The notes below the pieces were generated by a model. It did no database searches, had not been told where the DNA came from, and worked only from the letters and a program-made list of their open reading frames with translations. 7,157 nt of DNA from an uncultured Bacilli bacterium (GTDB lineage Bacteria > Bacillota_I > Bacilli_A > RF39 > UBA660), in contig CAKPFH010000053.1 of assembly GCA_934153655.1 (NCBI GenBank), positions 1-7,157 of the forward strand. Direction: 5' to 3'. Below are positions 6,201 to 7,157 of the stretch, piece after piece. Each line of letters begins with the position of its first letter. Within the stretch, counting starts at the first letter, position 1. A program made the translations under genes and the position numbers.

Positions 6201-7157
6201 TTAATAACTATCACATACTTCATTGTTAGAGCCATAGATGGTTACACCTGTTGCCGTATAAGGACTACTACCAGATAACCATGGGTAATAGTGTGAATCA
6301 TTTCTGCTAGAAGCTGTAATATTCCTAATATCCGTACAAGATTTATTAATTGTTATCTTTGATAAATTAGGATTACTAGAAGTATTTTTTTCGAATGCTC
6401 GCTCTTCTATATATTGAATGCCATTTCCTATTGTTATATTTACTAATTGATTACCCTCAAAAGCAAATTTTCCTATTGTTGTTACATTATCCGGTATGCT
6501 AATACTCGTTAATTGATTGTACGAAAAAGCACTCATTTCTATCGTTGTTACGTTGTTTGGGATTACAATTCTTGTCAATTGATTACCTGAAAAAGCACTG
6601 TCACCTATTATTATTACATTATTTGGTATATTAATATTTGTTAATTGATTATCTAAGAATGCATAATCATTTATTTTTACTACACTATTTGAAATTGAAA
6701 TCTTCGTTAATTGATTGCCTGAAAAAGCACTAGCACCTATTGTTGTTACACTATCTGGTATGTCAACACTTGCTAATTGATTGTGCGAAAAAGCGCCTTC
6801 ATCTATTACTTTTACACTATTTGGTATTTCTATATTTGTTAATTGATTAGCTAAAAAAGAACTAGCGCCTATTATTATTACATCACTTGGAATTTCGACA
6901 CTTGTCAAATTTTTATTTTGAAACGAACCAGCAATTGACGAAACAATAGGTTGTATATCTATATTTTTTTGATAATTATTTAAATCATTAAATTTATAAT
7001 TATTAACTTTATTTAATAATTGTTGTATTATTCTAGTTTTATTATTTCCTATAACTGTAACTGGATATCCTTTAATCGTTCTTGGTATTATTACATCAGA
7101 TCCACATGTTGCATCATAATCAAGAATTGCTACCCCTGTTACTGAAGTAATTATATT
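6201..7157 (-). CDS. BspA-type leucine-rich repeat surface protein, C-terminal part (5' end outside window)
   Basis: The frame stays open from the stop at 6201 to the window edge, giving 318 visible residues. A start at the TTG at 6908 would be false because the frame continues upstream with family-typical sequence. The visible N-terminal part (GVAILDYDATCGSDVIIP, then GYPVTVIG) is the usual lead-in of BspA/LRR_5 proteins. It is followed by an Asn/Gln/Lys-rich insert of about 40 residues and then eight 22-residue repeats of the form LTxIxIPNxVxxIGxxAFxxNQ. The C-terminal tail (PWLSGSSPYTATGVTIYG, ending CDSY) has no LPxTG or transmembrane anchor. Such proteins are normally exported and act in adhesion; in related gut Firmicutes I recall a prepilin-like N-terminus, which here would lie outside the window. 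Codon use is less AT-extreme than in the ABC genes. It is followed by its own terminator. Confidence 0.88.
   Translation of the reverse strand, partial: NIITSVTGVAILDYDATCGSDVIIPRTIKGYPVTVIGNNKTRIIQQLLNKVNNYKFNDLNNYQKNIDIQPIVSSIAGSFQNKNLTSVEIPSDVIIIGASSFLANQLTNIEIPNSVKVIDEGAFSHNQLASVDIPDSVTTIGASAFSGNQLTKISISNSVVKINDYAFLDNQLTNINIPNNVIIIGDSAFSGNQLTRIVIPNNVTTIEMSAFSYNQLTSISIPDNVTTIGKFAFEGNQLVNITIGNGIQYIEERAFEKNTSSNPNLSKITINKSCTDIRNITASSRNDSHYYPWLSGSSPYTATGVTIYGSNNEVCDSY
6381..6908 (-). repeat. Eight tandem 66-bp repeats encoding 22-residue LRR_5 units
   Basis: Units begin at 6908, 6842, 6776, 6710, 6644, 6578, 6512 and 6446. All keep the pattern L-x-x-I/V-x-I, a conserved V or I, I-G, A-F and N-Q. 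The first seven end in NQ with no indels. The eighth diverges (ends EKNTSSNPN) and leads into a partial ninth motif (LSKITINKSCTDI). DNA identity between units is obvious but lower than in the collagen array. Confidence 0.88.

Noticed and set aside
6201..6908. Complete 235-aa LRR protein starting at the TTG at 6908
   Set aside because: The same frame is open to 7157 and encodes the typical BspA lead-in sequence, so the TTG is an internal Leu codon and the gene is only partly in the window.
1..7157. Mobile element or prophage boundaries, tRNA or rRNA genes
   Set aside because: No transposase, integrase, terminal inverted repeats, attachment duplication or RNA gene sequence was recognised on either strand.

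Overview
The window is very AT-rich chromosomal DNA from a low-GC Gram-positive bacterium. Lys, Asn and Ile codons dominate most genes, Shine-Dalgarno (SD) sites of the AGGAGG/GGTGAT type are clear, and TGA is used as a stop (the permease gene ends in TGA), which argues for genetic code 11 rather than Mycoplasma code 4. The gene mix (Gly-Pro-Thr collagen-like protein, BspA-type leucine-rich repeat protein, large ABC exporter permease, two-HTH regulator) suggests an uncultured gut Firmicute/Bacilli lineage such as RF39 or Erysipelotrichales relatives. That placement is inference; no rRNA or marker gene is present.

Layout: (1) 12-1694, plus strand: a 560-aa protein with two N-terminal helix-turn-helix segments and a large C-terminal region of unknown function. 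(2) 1685-1712: a perfect 11-bp stem with T-runs on both strands, serving as a shared terminator for two convergent transcripts. (3) 1713-6101, minus strand: a compact five-gene run. In transcription order it holds an ABC ATPase, an ABC exporter permease, a DUF4375/DMP19-like protein, a GNAT acetyltransferase and a collagen-like protein. The first three junctions overlap or touch (TAATG, ATGA, then a 20-nt overlap or 1-nt gap); the collagen gene follows after 46 nt. (4) 6102-6200: the control region of that run, with a sigma-A-like promoter whose spacer and -10 are covered by a perfect 24-bp palindrome, next to the terminator of the gene upstream. (5) 6201-7157, minus strand: the C-terminal 318 residues of a BspA-type leucine-rich repeat surface protein that runs off the right edge.

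The most interesting part is the five-gene run: an exporter under apparent local repressor control is linked to a DUF4375 protein, an acetyltransferase and a repetitive Gly-X-Y protein that has no recognisable signal peptide, anchor or C-terminal trimerisation domain. No gene-free stretch longer than 300 bases exists; the longest gap is 99 bases. Two start sites need correcting against the longest open frames: the ATPase begins at the ATG at 6101 and the collagen-like protein at the ATG at 2696, each directly behind a strong SD.
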